DNA from: Pseudomonadota bacterium
GTDB lineage: Bacteria; Pseudomonadota; Alphaproteobacteria; Acetobacterales; Acetobacteraceae
Assembly: GCA_021826225.1 (NCBI GenBank)
Contig: JAKBAV010000012.1
Location: forward strand, 1 to 38,285
Direction of reading: 5' to 3'
Length of the DNA: 38,285 nucleotides
Part shown: positions 8,357 through 17,960 of the stretch, in pieces
How the letters are laid out: every line of letters begins with the position of its first letter
Numbering within the stretch: position 1 is the first letter of the stretch
Translations under genes and position numbers: made by a program
Notes under the pieces: generated by a model
What the model was told of the DNA's origin: nothing
Seen by the model: the letters and a program-made list of their open reading frames with translations, nothing else
Database searches by the model: none

Positions 8357-9775
8357 TTATTCGCCGGCGGCGATGGCGGCGTTTTCGATATGGCCGATGG
8401 CGATGGCGGCACCTTCAAGGTCGTGCTGGATGCCGGACAGCACCTGCGGCGAGCGCCGCTTGACGAAGCTGAACCAGGCGAAGCCGAGGAGCATGTAGGC
8501 GGCGAAGGCGTAGGGGAAGTAGTTATACGGTGCCGCGGGTACCGGGTAGACGCTGCCGCCGAGGGCGAACAGCATGAACAGCACGCCGAGCACGCCGGTA
8601 ACGGCATGCTTGGGCTTCATCTCGCCGGTACGCCGGAGCAGCACGGGTGCTGCGATGGAGCACATCAGATACACGATGATGAAGCCGAAGGAGGCGAGCG
8701 TGCCGTACCAGCCATAGGTGTTGGGCTCGGCATTATTGGCGAAGATGGCGCAGATGATGAAGTTCAGCACGACACCGACGGAAAGCGCGGCGATGGGGGT
8801 GTGCTGCTTTTTATGCACCACGCCCATGGAGCGGTGCACGAACTGGTAGCGGCCGAGCGAGAAGAGCATGCGGCCGAAGGCGTTAATGGAGGCGAGCGCG
8901 CAGGCGAAGGAGGACACCGTGGCGCCGAAATACACAGGCGCGGTCATCCATTTGCTGAAATGGTTGGTGATGTCGCCGATCGGCGCGGCGCTGGCGCCGA
9001 GGGCCGTGGCATTATCGCCGAAGCCCTGGGTGATGACATAGGCGGAGATCATGAAGAAGATACCCGAGGAGATGGCGGTCCAGATGATCGCCTTCGGGAT
9101 GATGACTTTCGGGTTTTTGGTTTCCTTGCCGAGCGAGGCAGCGGATTCAAAGCCGACGAAGGAGAAGATGCCGAACACGATGGCCTGGGTGATGCCGCCG
9201 AAATTGGCGCCCTTCAGCGTGATCTGCGTGGTGTCCGGCGCGAAATGATAATGCGCGAGGACGATGGCGAGCACGATGACGATGATGGTGACCGAGATGG
9301 CCTCCAGCGTCAGGCCGATGCGCGAGGAGATGCGGATGTCGCGCGTCGCGAAAATCCAGATCAGTGCTGAAATGATGAGGTACATCAGAATATTGGGAAC
9401 GGCGATCGGCATGCCGATGGAGGTGAAGAAGGTCTTCACGAAAATCGAGGTGGCGATGGTGAGCGCCAGGGCGGTGAAGAGGTATGCCGCCAGCATGGCC
9501 CAGCCGGAGAGCACGCCCCAGACCGGCCCCAGGCTGCGCGAGACATAGATGAAGAACGAGCCCGCGGCGGGGATGCGCCCGGCAAGCTCGCCGATATTGA
9601 GCGCCACCATGACGAGGGCGACCGTGCAGAGCAGGAACACGAACCATGAGGCGTTGCCGGCGATGCTGGCGACGACCGCGACCGACAAAGCCGGTGTTAG
9701 AGTAGGTGAGACATTGGCCACGGACTGGCCCAGAGCCTCAAAAAACGATAGGCTATCCTTGCGTAATTCCGACAT
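8357..9775 (-). CDS. APC-superfamily amino-acid permease
   Basis: This is a 472-residue integral membrane transporter with about 12 hydrophobic segments. The N terminus fits the APC fold (SFFEALGQSVANVSPTLTPAL, then GELAGRIPAAGSFFIYVSRSLG, the conserved TM2-TM3 region), with FGIFSFVGFESAASLGKETKNP in the TM6-7 region. It is a probable proton- or amine-coupled importer of an amino acid or polyamine; the substrate cannot be told from sequence. The ATG at 9775 is set by a GGGAG box about 8 bases upstream. It lies 142 bases downstream of ntrX on the same strand, so it could be read from the nitrogen-regulatory operon or from its own AT-rich upstream region. Its 3' end is the perfect hairpin at 8319-8349. 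Confidence 0.88.
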   Translation of the reverse strand: MSELRKDSLSFFEALGQSVANVSPTLTPALSVAVVASIAGNASWFVFLLCTVALVMVALNIGELAGRIPAAGSFFIYVSRSLGPVWGVLSGWAMLAAYLFTALALTIATSIFVKTFFTSIGMPIAVPNILMYLIISALIWIFATRDIRISSRIGLTLEAISVTIIVIVLAIVLAHYHFAPDTTQITLKGANFGGITQAIVFGIFSFVGFESAASLGKETKNPKVIIPKAIIWTAISSGIFFMISAYVITQGFGDNATALGASAAPIGDITNHFSKWMTAPVYFGATVSSFACALASINAFGRMLFSLGRYQFVHRSMGVVHKKQHTPIAALSVGVVLNFIICAIFANNAEPNTYGWYGTLASFGFIIVYLMCSIAAPVLLRRTGEMKPKHAVTGVLGVLFMLFALGGSVYPVPAAPYNYFPYAFAAYMLLGFAWFSFVKRRSPQVLSGIQHDLEGAAIAIGHIENAAIAAGE

Positions 9776-9917
9776 TGATATGCTCCCGTGGCGCCATCTG
9801 GACCCCGTGGAACAAGCGCGAAAGCCCTGAAACGCCGCTGGCACATTAAGGCTCCGCCGGTCGTAGTGTTTCTTTTAGTGCAATTTTATTTCTTTGCAAG
9901 CAGGTTTTTGCAAAACT
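9776..9917 (-). promoter_or_regulatory. AT-rich permease upstream region with repeated TTGCA boxes
   Basis: This short intergenic region between ntrX and the permease is clearly more AT-rich than its surroundings. Read on the minus strand just after the ntrX stop, it contains three TTGCA boxes within about 36 bases (TTTTGCAAAA, CTTGCAAAG, ATTGCACT). It lies where the permease promoter or its control sites would be. The boxes are seen directly; their function is inference, and I find no clean -24/-12 sigma-54 promoter. Confidence 0.35.
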
Positions 9918-11312
9918 TCAGGCGCCGACCCTGTCATCCGCGCCGATGCCGAGCTGCTTCAACTTGCGGTGCAGCGCGCTGCGTTCCATGCCGACGAAAT
10001 TCGCGGTGCGCGAGATATTGCCGCCGAAACGCAGGAGCTGGGCCTGGAGATATTGTGTTTCGAACACATCCCGCGCCTCGCGCAGGGGCAGCGCCATGAG
10101 GTCGGCCTGGGGGTCTATGGCGAGCGCGCGTGGCGCGTGGACGGCGAGTTCGGTGGGCAGATGCTCGGCGTGGAACAGCTCCTCGGACTCAGCGGCGCGC
10201 ATGATCATCAGCCAGTCCATCACGTTGCGCAGCTGGCGGACATTGCCCGGCCAGTCATGCGCCTGCAGCGCGGCGACGGCATCCGAGGCGAGGCCGCGCG
10301 CCGGCAGGCCGGAAATTTCGGCGGCGTGTTTGAGAAAGCCTTCGGCGAGCAGCGGAATATCCTCGCGGCGCTCTTTCAGTGCCGGCACGCGCAGCGGCAC
10401 CACGGCCAGGCGGTAATACAAATCCTCGCGGAAGCGGCCCTCGGTGATGGCGGCGGGCAGGTCGCGGGCGGTGGTGGTGAGCACGCGAATATCCACCTTA
10501 ACCCGGGTGGTGCCGCCGACGCGCTCGAAGCTCTGGTCTTGCAGCACGCGGGCGATGCGGCCCTGCATGTCGAGCGGCAGCTCCGAGACCTCATCGAGCA
10601 GCAGCGTGCCGCCATGGGCGCGCTCCAGCACGCCGATGCGGCGTGGCGTGCCGGGGCCTTCGGCGCCGGGTTCCACGCCGAACAGCTCGGCATCGAATTT
10701 CTCGGGCGCGAGAATGGCGCAGTTCATCGCCACGAAGGGCCCCTCGGCGCGGCGCGAGCGGCTATGGATCAGCCGTGCCACGGTCTCCTTGCCGGAGCCG
10801 GGCGGGCCGGAGATGAGCACGCGCGAGCCGGTGGGGGCGACTTTTTCAATGGCGTGGCGCAGCGCGGAAATGCCGTTGCCCTCGCCGGTGAGCTGCATCT
10901 CATTGCCGACGCGCAGGCGCAATTCCGCGTTCTCGGCCTGGAGCTTGGCGTTTTCCAGCGCGCGTTTGACAACCAGAAGCAGGCGGTCGGAATTGAACGG
11001 CTTCTCGATGAAGTCATACGCGCCGCGCTGGATGGCGGCGACCGCGGTTTCAATGGTGCCGTGGCCCGAGATCATCACCACCGGGACGCGCGGGGTTTCC
11101 TGGTGCAGCGCTTCGAGAATGCCGATGCCGTCAAGCTTGGAGCCCTGCAGCCAGACATCGAGGATGACGAGGCTGGGGCGGCGGGCGCGATAGGCGGCCA
11201 GCGCCTCGTCCGAGGTGCCGGCGCTGCGCGCCTCGTAACCCTCATCCTTGAGAATCGCTTCGACGAGCAGGCGAATATCCGGCTCGTCATCGACGATCAG
11301 TATTTCTGTCAT
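9918..11312 (-). CDS. ntrX: nitrogen-assimilation response regulator NtrX
   Basis: This is the NtrC-family regulator paired with NtrY. The receiver (acidic DDE at residues 8-10, phospho-acceptor Asp52 in VILDVWL, Lys in FIEKPFN) is followed by an AAA+ domain with Walker A-like GPPGSGKET, and a C-terminal helix-turn-helix (GGNISRTANFVGMERSALHRKL). The sigma-54-contacting GAFTGA loop is absent: at the equivalent place the chain reads FGVEPGAEGPG. This is typical of alphaproteobacterial NtrX and implies action without classical sigma-54 activation. The length of 464 residues fits the family. Its ATG overlaps the ntrY stop as ATGA, so the two are translationally coupled. NtrX controls nitrogen, redox and envelope genes in several alphaproteobacteria. 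Confidence 0.95.
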   Translation of the reverse strand: MTEILIVDDEPDIRLLVEAILKDEGYEARSAGTSDEALAAYRARRPSLVILDVWLQGSKLDGIGILEALHQETPRVPVVMISGHGTIETAVAAIQRGAYDFIEKPFNSDRLLLVVKRALENAKLQAENAELRLRVGNEMQLTGEGNGISALRHAIEKVAPTGSRVLISGPPGSGKETVARLIHSRSRRAEGPFVAMNCAILAPEKFDAELFGVEPGAEGPGTPRRIGVLERAHGGTLLLDEVSELPLDMQGRIARVLQDQSFERVGGTTRVKVDIRVLTTTARDLPAAITEGRFREDLYYRLAVVPLRVPALKERREDIPLLAEGFLKHAAEISGLPARGLASDAVAALQAHDWPGNVRQLRNVMDWLMIMRAAESEELFHAEHLPTELAVHAPRALAIDPQADLMALPLREARDVFETQYLQAQLLRFGGNISRTANFVGMERSALHRKLKQLGIGADDRVGA

Positions 11313-13576
11313 TCCTGGGTCATCTCCTTTGGTTCGCGCGTCACCGCGGGCAATTCGCGCGCCACCGCCGGCTGCAGGGGCAAATGGAGCGTGACTTCCG
11401 CGCCAATGCCGGCGGGGGCCGGCCTCAGTGTCAGGCTGCCACCATGGTCCTCCATGATCTTGGCGACAATGGCAAGGCCGAGCCCGGTGCCTTTTGGCTT
11501 ATGCGTCACATAGGGCTCCACCAGCCGCGCGCGATCCTCGGGCAGGCCGATGCCGTCATCGGTCACGGTGAGTGCCGCCAGGCCGGCCTCGGCCGCGAGG
11601 TGCAAGGTGACGCGGCTGGCGCCCTCACGCATGTTCACCGCATCCGTGGCGTTCTGCAGCAGGTTCGTCAGGGCCTGGCCGATGAGCCGGCGGTCGCATA
11701 TGGCGGTCAGCGGCGCATCGACGATGACCTCCCATTTGATGGTGGGATGCGCCACGCGTTGCAGCACCATGGCCTCGCGCACGATGACCTCCAGCGATTC
11801 CGGGCGCATCTGCGGCGCCGGCATGCGGGCAAAGGTGGAAAACTCGTCGACCATGCGGCCGATATCCCCGACATGGCGCACGATGGTCTCGGCGCATTGC
11901 GTGAAGCCCTCGGGGTCCGAGGTGATTTCCTTGGCGAAGCGGCGTTTCAGCCGCTCGGCGGAAAGCTGGATGGGGGTGAGCGGGTTTTTGATCTCATGCG
12001 CGATGCGCCGCGCGACATCGGCCCAGGCGGCTTTGCGCTGGGCCGCGAGCAGCTCCGTCACATCGTCAAAGGTGACGATGAAGCCATCCGGCTCGCCCGA
12101 TTTCAGCTCCGCGCCGATACGCACCAGCAGCATGCGCTTGGCCATGGCGCGGCCATGCTCGATCTGTGCCACGGCGGGGCGGTCCGGATTGTTCATCACG
12201 GCGTTGATCAGAGGCGCGAATTCGGGCGCAATATCGGCGAGAGTCTGGCCGATCTGCGGCGCCAGGTCGAGCCGCAGCAATTCCGAGGCGGCGCGGTTGG
12301 GCAGCTCGATGCGGCCTTTGGCGTCCAGCCCGATCACGCCCGCGGAAACGCCGGCCAGCACGGTTTCGGTGAAGCGCCGGCGCTCATCGAGCTGGTTGTT
12401 CACATCGAGCAGCTCGCCGCGCTGGGCGGCAAGCTGCGCGGTCATGCGGTTGAAGGCGCGCGAGAGCCCGGCCATCTCATCGCCGGTCGCCTTTTCCGGC
12501 ACGCGCACGGAAAGATCGCCGGCACGCACGAGCTCGGCGGCGCGGATGAGATGGGCGATGGGCCGGGCGATCTGGTTGGCGATGACGAGGCCGAAGCCGA
12601 CCAGAGCGGAGAGCACCAGCAAGGCGAGCACGGCAATGAGGAGCGCGAAGGAGATTTCCAGCCCGGCGCGATTTTTCGATAGGCGCTGATATTCCGCCAC
12701 CGCCTGCTGCGTCTTGTTCACATGGTCGAGAATCGCCGGGTCGATCGGCTTTTCGATCATCAGCATCAAGGGCGGGGTCATGTCGAGCTTGATGACCGCC
12801 TGCTCCACCGTGCTGCCCGCCGGGCTGTAGACCGGGACCTGCCCGGTCTGCGCCGCGGCGATGTAGCGCGCATCCGGCAGGCTCGCCGCCATGCCGGCGA
12901 ACAGCCCGGCCTGGGCGACGATCTGGTTGCCGAAAATCGGCTGGCTCGGCGAGCCGGGCTGGAAAATCACCGCCTGGGTGAGGCCGCGCACGGAAGCCTG
13001 GGTGACCAGATAGGAGGCGAATTCATTGGGGTTTTCGAGGAAGATGCCGCCATTCTGCGACAGGTCGTTCGCCATGGTCAGCGCATCCAGGCGGATCTGG
13101 TTGTTATGCTCCTGCAAATAGCCCTGGGCGACCTGGTTGCTTTCATCCAGCGCCGTCTGGACGCGCTGGTTGAACCAGGCCTGGATGCCGTAATTGAAGA
13201 ACACGATGGCGAATATCGCCACCAATATGGCCGGCACCGCCGCCACGCCGCCGAACAGCGCCACCAGCCGGACATGCAGCCGCGCGCCCGCCGCGCCGCG
13301 CCTGTGCTCCAGCACCACCCGGGTAACGCGGCCCGCCAGCACCACCATGAGCCAGAGCAGGGCGGCGAAATCAGCCACGATCATCCCGACCGCCACGCCG
13401 GAATGGACGGCGAAGCGCACCCGCCCGGCGAGCACGGCGAAGGAGGCAATGCCCAGCGCCAGCGCCACCGAGGCGACCAGCAGCGTCGCCACGCGGCCCA
13501 GCAGCAGGTCCACCACATAGGCGAAGCCAGAGCGGGCGAAACCCGAGCGGGGCGCGGTGTCGTCGCCGGGCGGCAT
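11309..13576 (-). CDS. ntrY: nitrogen-regulation sensor kinase NtrY
   Basis: This 755-residue membrane histidine kinase is the partner of NtrX. Hydrophobic segments are at residues about 22-50, 61-81, 104-128 and 308-333, with a large extracytoplasmic sensor between the third and fourth. They are followed by HAMP (about 334-386), PAS (about 400-510), the phospho-acceptor helix with His527 in RRIAHEIKNPLTPIQ, and an HATPase ending in KPKGTGLGLAIVAKIMEDHGG. Order and length match NtrY of Azospirillum, Brucella and Caulobacter. It starts 3 bases after the ntrC stop and its own stop overlaps ntrX. A role in sensing nitrogen or redox state is known for the family; the direct ligand is not. Confidence 0.95.
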   Translation of the reverse strand: MPPGDDTAPRSGFARSGFAYVVDLLLGRVATLLVASVALALGIASFAVLAGRVRFAVHSGVAVGMIVADFAALLWLMVVLAGRVTRVVLEHRRGAAGARLHVRLVALFGGVAAVPAILVAIFAIVFFNYGIQAWFNQRVQTALDESNQVAQGYLQEHNNQIRLDALTMANDLSQNGGIFLENPNEFASYLVTQASVRGLTQAVIFQPGSPSQPIFGNQIVAQAGLFAGMAASLPDARYIAAAQTGQVPVYSPAGSTVEQAVIKLDMTPPLMLMIEKPIDPAILDHVNKTQQAVAEYQRLSKNRAGLEISFALLIAVLALLVLSALVGFGLVIANQIARPIAHLIRAAELVRAGDLSVRVPEKATGDEMAGLSRAFNRMTAQLAAQRGELLDVNNQLDERRRFTETVLAGVSAGVIGLDAKGRIELPNRAASELLRLDLAPQIGQTLADIAPEFAPLINAVMNNPDRPAVAQIEHGRAMAKRMLLVRIGAELKSGEPDGFIVTFDDVTELLAAQRKAAWADVARRIAHEIKNPLTPIQLSAERLKRRFAKEITSDPEGFTQCAETIVRHVGDIGRMVDEFSTFARMPAPQMRPESLEVIVREAMVLQRVAHPTIKWEVIVDAPLTAICDRRLIGQALTNLLQNATDAVNMREGASRVTLHLAAEAGLAALTVTDDGIGLPEDRARLVEPYVTHKPKGTGLGLAIVAKIMEDHGGSLTLRPAPAGIGAEVTLHLPLQPAVARELPAVTREPKEMTQE

Positions 13577-13579
13577 CGC

Positions 13580-15037
13580 CTAACCCACCCGGCGCTGCAC
13601 GCCGATGCCGTGCTCGCGGATTTTTTTGCGCAAGGTGTTGCGGTTGAGGCCGAGCAGGGCGGCGGCGCGGATCTGGTTGCCTCTGGTTTCAGCCAGGGTC
13701 ATGCGGATGAGGGGGCGTTCAAGTTCGGCCAAAGCGCGTTCGTAGAGCACGCCCTCTTCGCCGGATTCGCGCAAGGCCGCGAGCAGGCGGGCGATATGGC
13801 GTTCGACGACGGTGGTCATGGTATCGGCATCGTCGGAGAGGGTGATGGGGGTGGGGTCTTCGGCGATGGCGTAATCGGCGAGTTCCTGGGCCAGGATGGT
13901 TTCCGTGATGACCGGCTGCGGCACCAGAGCGGCGAGCCGGCGGATGAGGTTTTCCAGCTCGCGCACATTGCCCGGCCAGCGATAGGCGGAGAGCATGGCC
14001 ATGGCGCCCGCATCGATGGTCTTGGTGGGCAGGCCCTCGGCCTGCGCCTTGTTGAGGAAATGCTGGGCGAGGACGGGGATGTCGTCAGGGCGCTCACGTA
14101 ACGGCGGGAGCCGGATGGGCACGACGTTGAGGCGGTAGAACAAATCCTCGCGGAACTGGCCGGAGCGGATCAGGGCGCGCAGGTCCCGGTGCGTGGCGGC
14201 GACGATGCGGGCATTGGCGCGGATCGGCGAGCGGCCGCCGACAGTGGTGTATTCGCCTTCCTGCAGCACGCGGAGCAGGCGGGTCTGGGCTTCGGGCGGC
14301 ATATCGCCGATTTCATCCAGGAACAGCGTGCCGCCGGCGGCCTGCTCGAAGCGGCCGACATGGCGGTTCGTGGCCCCGGTGAAGGCGCCGCGCTCATGGC
14401 CGAAAAGCTCCGATTCGATGAGCTCGCGTGGGATGGCGGCCATGTTGATGGCGACGAACGGCCCGGAGCGGCGGCGCCCGTAATCATGCAGCGCACGGGC
14501 CACGAGCTCCTTGCCGGCACCGGATTCGCCGTTGATCATCACCGTGAGGTCGGTGGTCGTGAGGCGGGCGATGATGCGGTAGATTTCCTGCATGGCCGGG
14601 GAGCGGCCGATGAGGGGCAGGTTGTCATCCGGGTGCGGCTCGGGCGCCTTCATCGGCTGGCCCAGGGCCGTGGGCTGCTTCAGCGCACGGTCGACCGTGG
14701 CAAGCAGGTCGGCGAGGTCGAAGGGTTTCGGCAGATATTCAAAGGCGCCGCGCTGGGTGGCCTGGACGGCGGTGGTGAGGGTGGATTGCGCGCTCATCAC
14801 GATGACCGGGAGTTCCGGGCGGATGCGGCGGATGCGCGGGATGAGGTCGAGCCCGTTTTCATCGGGCATCAGCACATCGGTGATGACGACGTCGCCCTCG
14901 CCATCCTCGACCCAGCGCCACAGCGTGGCGGCCGAGGCGGTGGCGCGCACCTGGTAGCCGGCGCGGCCCAAAGCCTGGGTTAGTACCGTACGGATGGAGC
15001 GGTCGTCATCGGCTATGAGTATGGTGGGCAGGGTCAT
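13580..15037 (-). CDS. ntrC: nitrogen regulator NtrC (sigma-54 activator)
   Basis: This is the response regulator and enhancer-binding ATPase of the Ntr system. The 485-residue protein has receiver Asp54 in VITDVLMP, Walker A GESGAGKE at 170-177, an intact GAFTGA sigma-54 loop at 217-222, Walker [14 protein letters not shown], and a Fis-type C-terminal helix-turn-helix ([21 protein letters not shown]). It is phosphorylated by NtrB under nitrogen limitation and activates glnA, glnK/amtB and similar genes from -24/-12 promoters. The ATG overlaps the ntrB stop (ATGA). The intact GAFTGA here contrasts with NtrX two genes on. Confidence 0.97.
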   Translation of the reverse strand: MTLPTILIADDDRSIRTVLTQALGRAGYQVRATASAATLWRWVEDGEGDVVITDVLMPDENGLDLIPRIRRIRPELPVIVMSAQSTLTTAVQATQRGAFEYLPKPFDLADLLATVDRALKQPTALGQPMKAPEPHPDDNLPLIGRSPAMQEIYRIIARLTTTDLTVMINGESGAGKELVARALHDYGRRRSGPFVAINMAAIPRELIESELFGHERGAFTGATNRHVGRFEQAAGGTLFLDEIGDMPPEAQTRLLRVLQEGEYTTVGGRSPIRANARIVAATHRDLRALIRSGQFREDLFYRLNVVPIRLPPLRERPDDIPVLAQHFLNKAQAEGLPTKTIDAGAMAMLSAYRWPGNVRELENLIRRLAALVPQPVITETILAQELADYAIAEDPTPITLSDDADTMTTVVERHIARLLAALRESGEEGVLYERALAELERPLIRMTLAETRGNQIRAAALLGLNRNTLRKKIREHGIGVQRRVG

Positions 15038-16179
15038 GTCTGGCTTTCGTCTGGGTCTTCATAGACCGGCAGATGGATACGGAATTCGGTCCGGCCGGGG
15101 CGGCTGTCGACATCGATGAGCCCGCCATGGTCGGCGGTGATTTTGGCGACGAGGGCAAGGCCCAGGCCCGATCCGGCGGCCTTGGTCGAGATGAAGGGTT
15201 CGAACAGGTGGCGGCGGATATCCTCGGGGATGCCGGGCCCGTTATCGCGCACGGCGACGAATATAGGCAGGTTGGGCCGGGTGCGGCCGGCCGAGGCGGA
15301 GAGGCGGACGCCATGCTGGAAGCCGGTGGTGATGCAGATCTCGCCATCCTGGCGCTCGGTGCCGGCAATGGCCTCGGCGGCATTTTTCACGAGGTTGAGC
15401 AGCACCTGGATGAGCTGGTCGCGATTGCCGAGGACATGCGGGAGCGAGGGGTCGTAGGCCTCGGTGATTTTGATGCGGGAGGCAAAGCCGCTGCCCGCGA
15501 GCCGGCGGACATGTTCGAGCACGCGGTGGACGTTGACCGACTGGCGCTCCAGCTTCTTCTCGCCGAAGGTCTCCATGCGCTCGACCATGGCGCGGATGCG
15601 GTCGGCCTCGTCGCGGATCAGCACGGCGAGCTCGCGGTCGGCGGGCGGAGCGCTCGATTCGAGGAGTTGCGCCGCGCCGCGAATGCCCGAGAGCGGGTTT
15701 TTCACCTCATGGGCCAGAATCGCCGCCATGCCGGTGATGCTGCGGGCGGCATTGCGCGCGGACATCTGCTGGTCGAGCGTGCGGGCGGCACTTTCATCCT
15801 GCAGGGTGATGGTGACGCAGCCGGGCTGGTCCGGCATGGGGGCGGCCTGGACCGAGCAGCCGCGCCGCGCCATGCGCGGGCCTTCCAGGCTGAGATCATG
15901 CTCCGAGATGGTGACGCCGGCGCGCCGCGCGCGTTCCAGCATCAGGAAGATCGGATGGTCGAGCGGCAGCAATTCGGACAGGTTGGTGTGGAGCAGCATG
16001 GTTTTGGAGGCGCCGAAAAACTCCTCCGCCGCGTAATTGACGGCGCAGAACACATCCTGGTCGTCGAGCACGGCCACGGCGAGGGGCAGGGAGTCCAGAA
16101 TTTGCGCCGCGTCGAGGCGGATTTCCTTCTGGCGCGGCGAGCGCTTGACCAGGCCGAAGGCCTTCTTGAAGCCGCTCAT
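15034..16179 (-). CDS. ntrB: nitrogen-regulation sensor kinase NtrB
   Basis: This soluble kinase/phosphatase is controlled by the PII protein. The 381 residues comprise a PAS domain (about 25-130), the phospho-acceptor helix with His157 in [23 protein letters not shown]-like context, and an HATPase with [10 protein letters not shown] (N box), [10 protein letters not shown] (G1), and [14 protein letters not shown] (G2). No transmembrane segment is seen, as expected for NtrB. The stop of dusB and the start of ntrB overlap by 4 bases, and ntrB overlaps ntrC the same way, giving a tightly coupled dusB-ntrB-ntrC block. Confidence 0.96.
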   Translation of the reverse strand: MSGFKKAFGLVKRSPRQKEIRLDAAQILDSLPLAVAVLDDQDVFCAVNYAAEEFFGASKTMLLHTNLSELLPLDHPIFLMLERARRAGVTISEHDLSLEGPRMARRGCSVQAAPMPDQPGCVTITLQDESAARTLDQQMSARNAARSITGMAAILAHEVKNPLSGIRGAAQLLESSAPPADRELAVLIRDEADRIRAMVERMETFGEKKLERQSVNVHRVLEHVRRLAGSGFASRIKITEAYDPSLPHVLGNRDQLIQVLLNLVKNAAEAIAGTERQDGEICITTGFQHGVRLSASAGRTRPNLPIFVAVRDNGPGIPEDIRRHLFEPFISTKAAGSGLGLALVAKITADHGGLIDVDSRPGRTEFRIHLPVYEDPDESQT

Positions 16180-17231
16180 GCCGCCAGCGCCATTTCATCC
16201 TGGCGGACGAAGCCCTGGGCGATCAGCGGGTCGTAGAATTCATGGATCAGCGCCTCGACGGCCGGGCCGTTATCGATGCGGTTCATCGCGGCGCGGAAGG
16301 CGGCCGAGCCGCGCAGGCCGTGGCTGTACCAGGCGACATGCTTGCGCCCGAGCCGCACGCCGGGGCCCTCGCCGAAATGCGCGCGGATGGCGCGGTAATG
16401 GCCGAGCAGGATGTCCTTCTGTTCCGCCAGGCCGGGCGGCGCGAGCGTCTCGCCGGTGGTGAGGGCCGCGATGACCTGGCGCAGGAACCAGGGGCGGCCA
16501 TAGGCGCCGCGGCCGATCATCACGCCATCGGCGCCGGAGCGGCGCAGGGCCTCGGCGGCTTTTTGTTCCGTGGTGATGTCACCATTGACGATGACGGGCA
16601 GGCTGGTGGCGGCTTTGACCCGTGCCACGAAATCCCAGTCGGCGATGCCCTCATAAAATTGCTGGCGGGTGCGGCCGTGGACGGTGAGCATGGTGATGCC
16701 GGCGGCTTCCGCGATGCGCGCGAGGGTGGGGGCGTTGAGGCTGGCATGGTCCCAGCCCATCCGCATTTTGAGCGTGACGGGGACCGGCACGGCGCGGGCA
16801 GTGGCTTCCAGGATTTTGCCCGCCAGAGCCTCATCGCGCATCAGCGCGGAGCCGGCGGTTTGCCCGACCGCCACTTTTTTCACCGGACAGCCGAAATTTA
16901 TATCGATGAGGTCCGCCCCCAGCCCGACGGCGATGCGCGCCGCCTCAGCCATGGCGGCGGGGTCGCAGCCGGCGAGCTGGACGGAGGAGGGGCCGCCGCC
17001 CGCAACCACCTCGGCCATGCGCAGGGTGTTGCGATTTTCCCGCACCATGGCCCAGGATGCAATCATTTCAGAGACAACCAGGCCGGCACCCTGGGTCTTG
17101 ACCAGTGCGCGGAAGGGCAGGTCCGTAACGCCGGAGAGCGGTGCCAGAATCACCGGATGTGCCAGCGTGACCTGATGCGCGCCGCCGCCCAGCGTGATGG
17201 GTTTGATCATCGGAGAAAAATCACTGCTCAT
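16176..17231 (-). CDS. dusB: tRNA-dihydrouridine synthase DusB-type
   Basis: This FMN enzyme reduces uridine to dihydrouridine in the tRNA D-loop. The 351-residue product has the TIM-barrel markers VILAPLSGVTDLPFR (FMN), IDINFGCPVKKVAVGQTAGSAL-like segment with the catalytic Cys in GCPVKK, KMRMGWD, TVHGRTRQQFYEG and VNGDI, then ADGVMIGRGAYGRPW for phosphate binding. Two starts are possible: 17231 (MSSDFSPM) and 17210 (MIKPITLGG). The promoter-like hexamers just upstream would give an almost leaderless transcript for 17231. The gene heads the ntr operon, an arrangement also known from other bacteria (nifR3-ntrB). Confidence 0.94.
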   Translation of the reverse strand: MSSDFSPMIKPITLGGGAHQVTLAHPVILAPLSGVTDLPFRALVKTQGAGLVVSEMIASWAMVRENRNTLRMAEVVAGGGPSSVQLAGCDPAAMAEAARIAVGLGADLIDINFGCPVKKVAVGQTAGSALMRDEALAGKILEATARAVPVPVTLKMRMGWDHASLNAPTLARIAEAAGITMLTVHGRTRQQFYEGIADWDFVARVKAATSLPVIVNGDITTEQKAAEALRRSGADGVMIGRGAYGRPWFLRQVIAALTTGETLAPPGLAEQKDILLGHYRAIRAHFGEGPGVRLGRKHVAWYSHGLRGSAAFRAAMNRIDNGPAVEALIHEFYDPLIAQGFVRQDEMALAA

Positions 17232-17240
17232 GATTTGGGC

Positions 17241-17269
17241 AAATTAGAGCCGCGACGGTTCCGGCGCAA
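17241..17269 (-). promoter_or_regulatory. candidate promoter of the dusB-ntr operon
   Basis: On the minus strand a -35-like TTGCGC (17269-17264) and a -10-like TAATTT (17246-17241) are separated by exactly 17 bases. Transcription would begin near 17234, only about 3 bases before the first dusB ATG, or about 24 before the second. The match is moderate and based on hexamers only. Confidence 0.45.
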
Positions 17270-17288
17270 TGACCAGGGTGGATAAAGG

Positions 17289-17316
17289 TTGACGCTTTGC
17301 GGGCAGCCCGTACATC
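17289..17316 (+). promoter_or_regulatory. candidate ispF promoter
   Basis: A -35-like TTGACG (17289-17294) and a -10-like TACATC (17311-17316) are separated by 16 bases, on the strand opposite to the dusB promoter. The ispF ATG is 27 bases after the -10 box, preceded by GGGGAG and AGAGG ribosome-binding sequence. Together with the minus-strand candidate this makes a compact divergent promoter region. Confidence 0.4.
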
Positions 17317-17342
17317 TGGCGGCGAAACTGGGGAGCAGAGGC

Positions 17343-17837
17343 ATGATTCCGCGAATTGGCAGCGGTTTTGACGTTCACGCCATGGCGGCGGGACGCCGCA
17401 TGATCATCTGCGGCGTGGAAGTGCCGCATGAAATGGGGCTGGCCGGACATTCGGATGCGGATGTCGGCATCCATGCGCTATGCGATGCGATTTACGGCGC
17501 GCTGGCGGAGGGCGATATCGGGCGGCATTTTCCGCCCAGCGAGAGCGACTGGAAAGATGCCGACAGCGCGCGCTTCCTGCGCCATGCTGCGGCGCGCATC
17601 GCGGCGCGCGGCGGGCGTCTTGGCAATGCCGATATCACCATCATCTGCGAGCGGCCGAAGATTACGCCGCATGCCCCGGCCATGCGGGCGCGGCTGGCGG
17701 AGCTGCTGGGGGTGGGGGTGGGGTGCATCTCGGTAAAGGCGACGACGACCGAGAAACTCGGCTTTACCGGGCGAGAGGAAGGGATAGCGGCGCAGGCTGT
17801 GGTTGTGGTTCTGGTGCCCGATGATGAGAAAACTTAA
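17343..17837 (+). CDS. ispF: 2-C-methyl-D-erythritol 2,4-cyclodiphosphate synthase
   Basis: IspF cyclises CDP-ME-2-phosphate to MEcPP in the non-mevalonate isoprenoid pathway. The 164-residue protein has metal ligands Asp10 and His12 in SGFDVHAM, the [10 protein letters not shown] motif with His44, the [10 protein letters not shown] loop and the C-terminal [22 protein letters not shown]. The start at 17343 is given by family alignment and a ribosome-binding site (GGGGAGCAGAGGC); the longer in-frame extension is rejected. Many alphaproteobacteria carry a bifunctional IspDF next to dusB. Here IspF stands alone, and no IspD domain or gene is seen in the window. Confidence 0.97.
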   Translation: MIPRIGSGFDVHAMAAGRRMIICGVEVPHEMGLAGHSDADVGIHALCDAIYGALAEGDIGRHFPPSESDWKDADSARFLRHAAARIAARGGRLGNADITIICERPKITPHAPAMRARLAELLGVGVGCISVKATTTEKLGFTGREEGIAAQAVVVVLVPDDEKT

Positions 17838-17960
17838 CAGTACCCAAAGAAAACTGCATGATACGGCGTGAGTCACATAAAGATGTGTAAAAAATTTCAT
17901 CATCACCGGCAATTCGGCATTGCTGCGCTGCGAAATCATGAGTGTCGCGGGAGGATTTCT
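17838..17960. other. gene-free stretch after ispF
   Basis: No coding frame of credible composition is present. A short inverted repeat CACAT-AAAG-ATGTG at 17874-17887, followed by TAAAAAATTT, may act as a weak ispF terminator. The rest is AT-richer than its neighbours and would hold the promoter of the small RNA that follows; I could not identify convincing -35/-10 boxes. Confidence 0.35.

Noticed and set aside
12722-14101. 459-residue plus-strand frame opposite ntrY/ntrC
   Set aside because: Shadow of the ntr genes; His/Arg/Gly-rich without domains or a ribosome-binding site.
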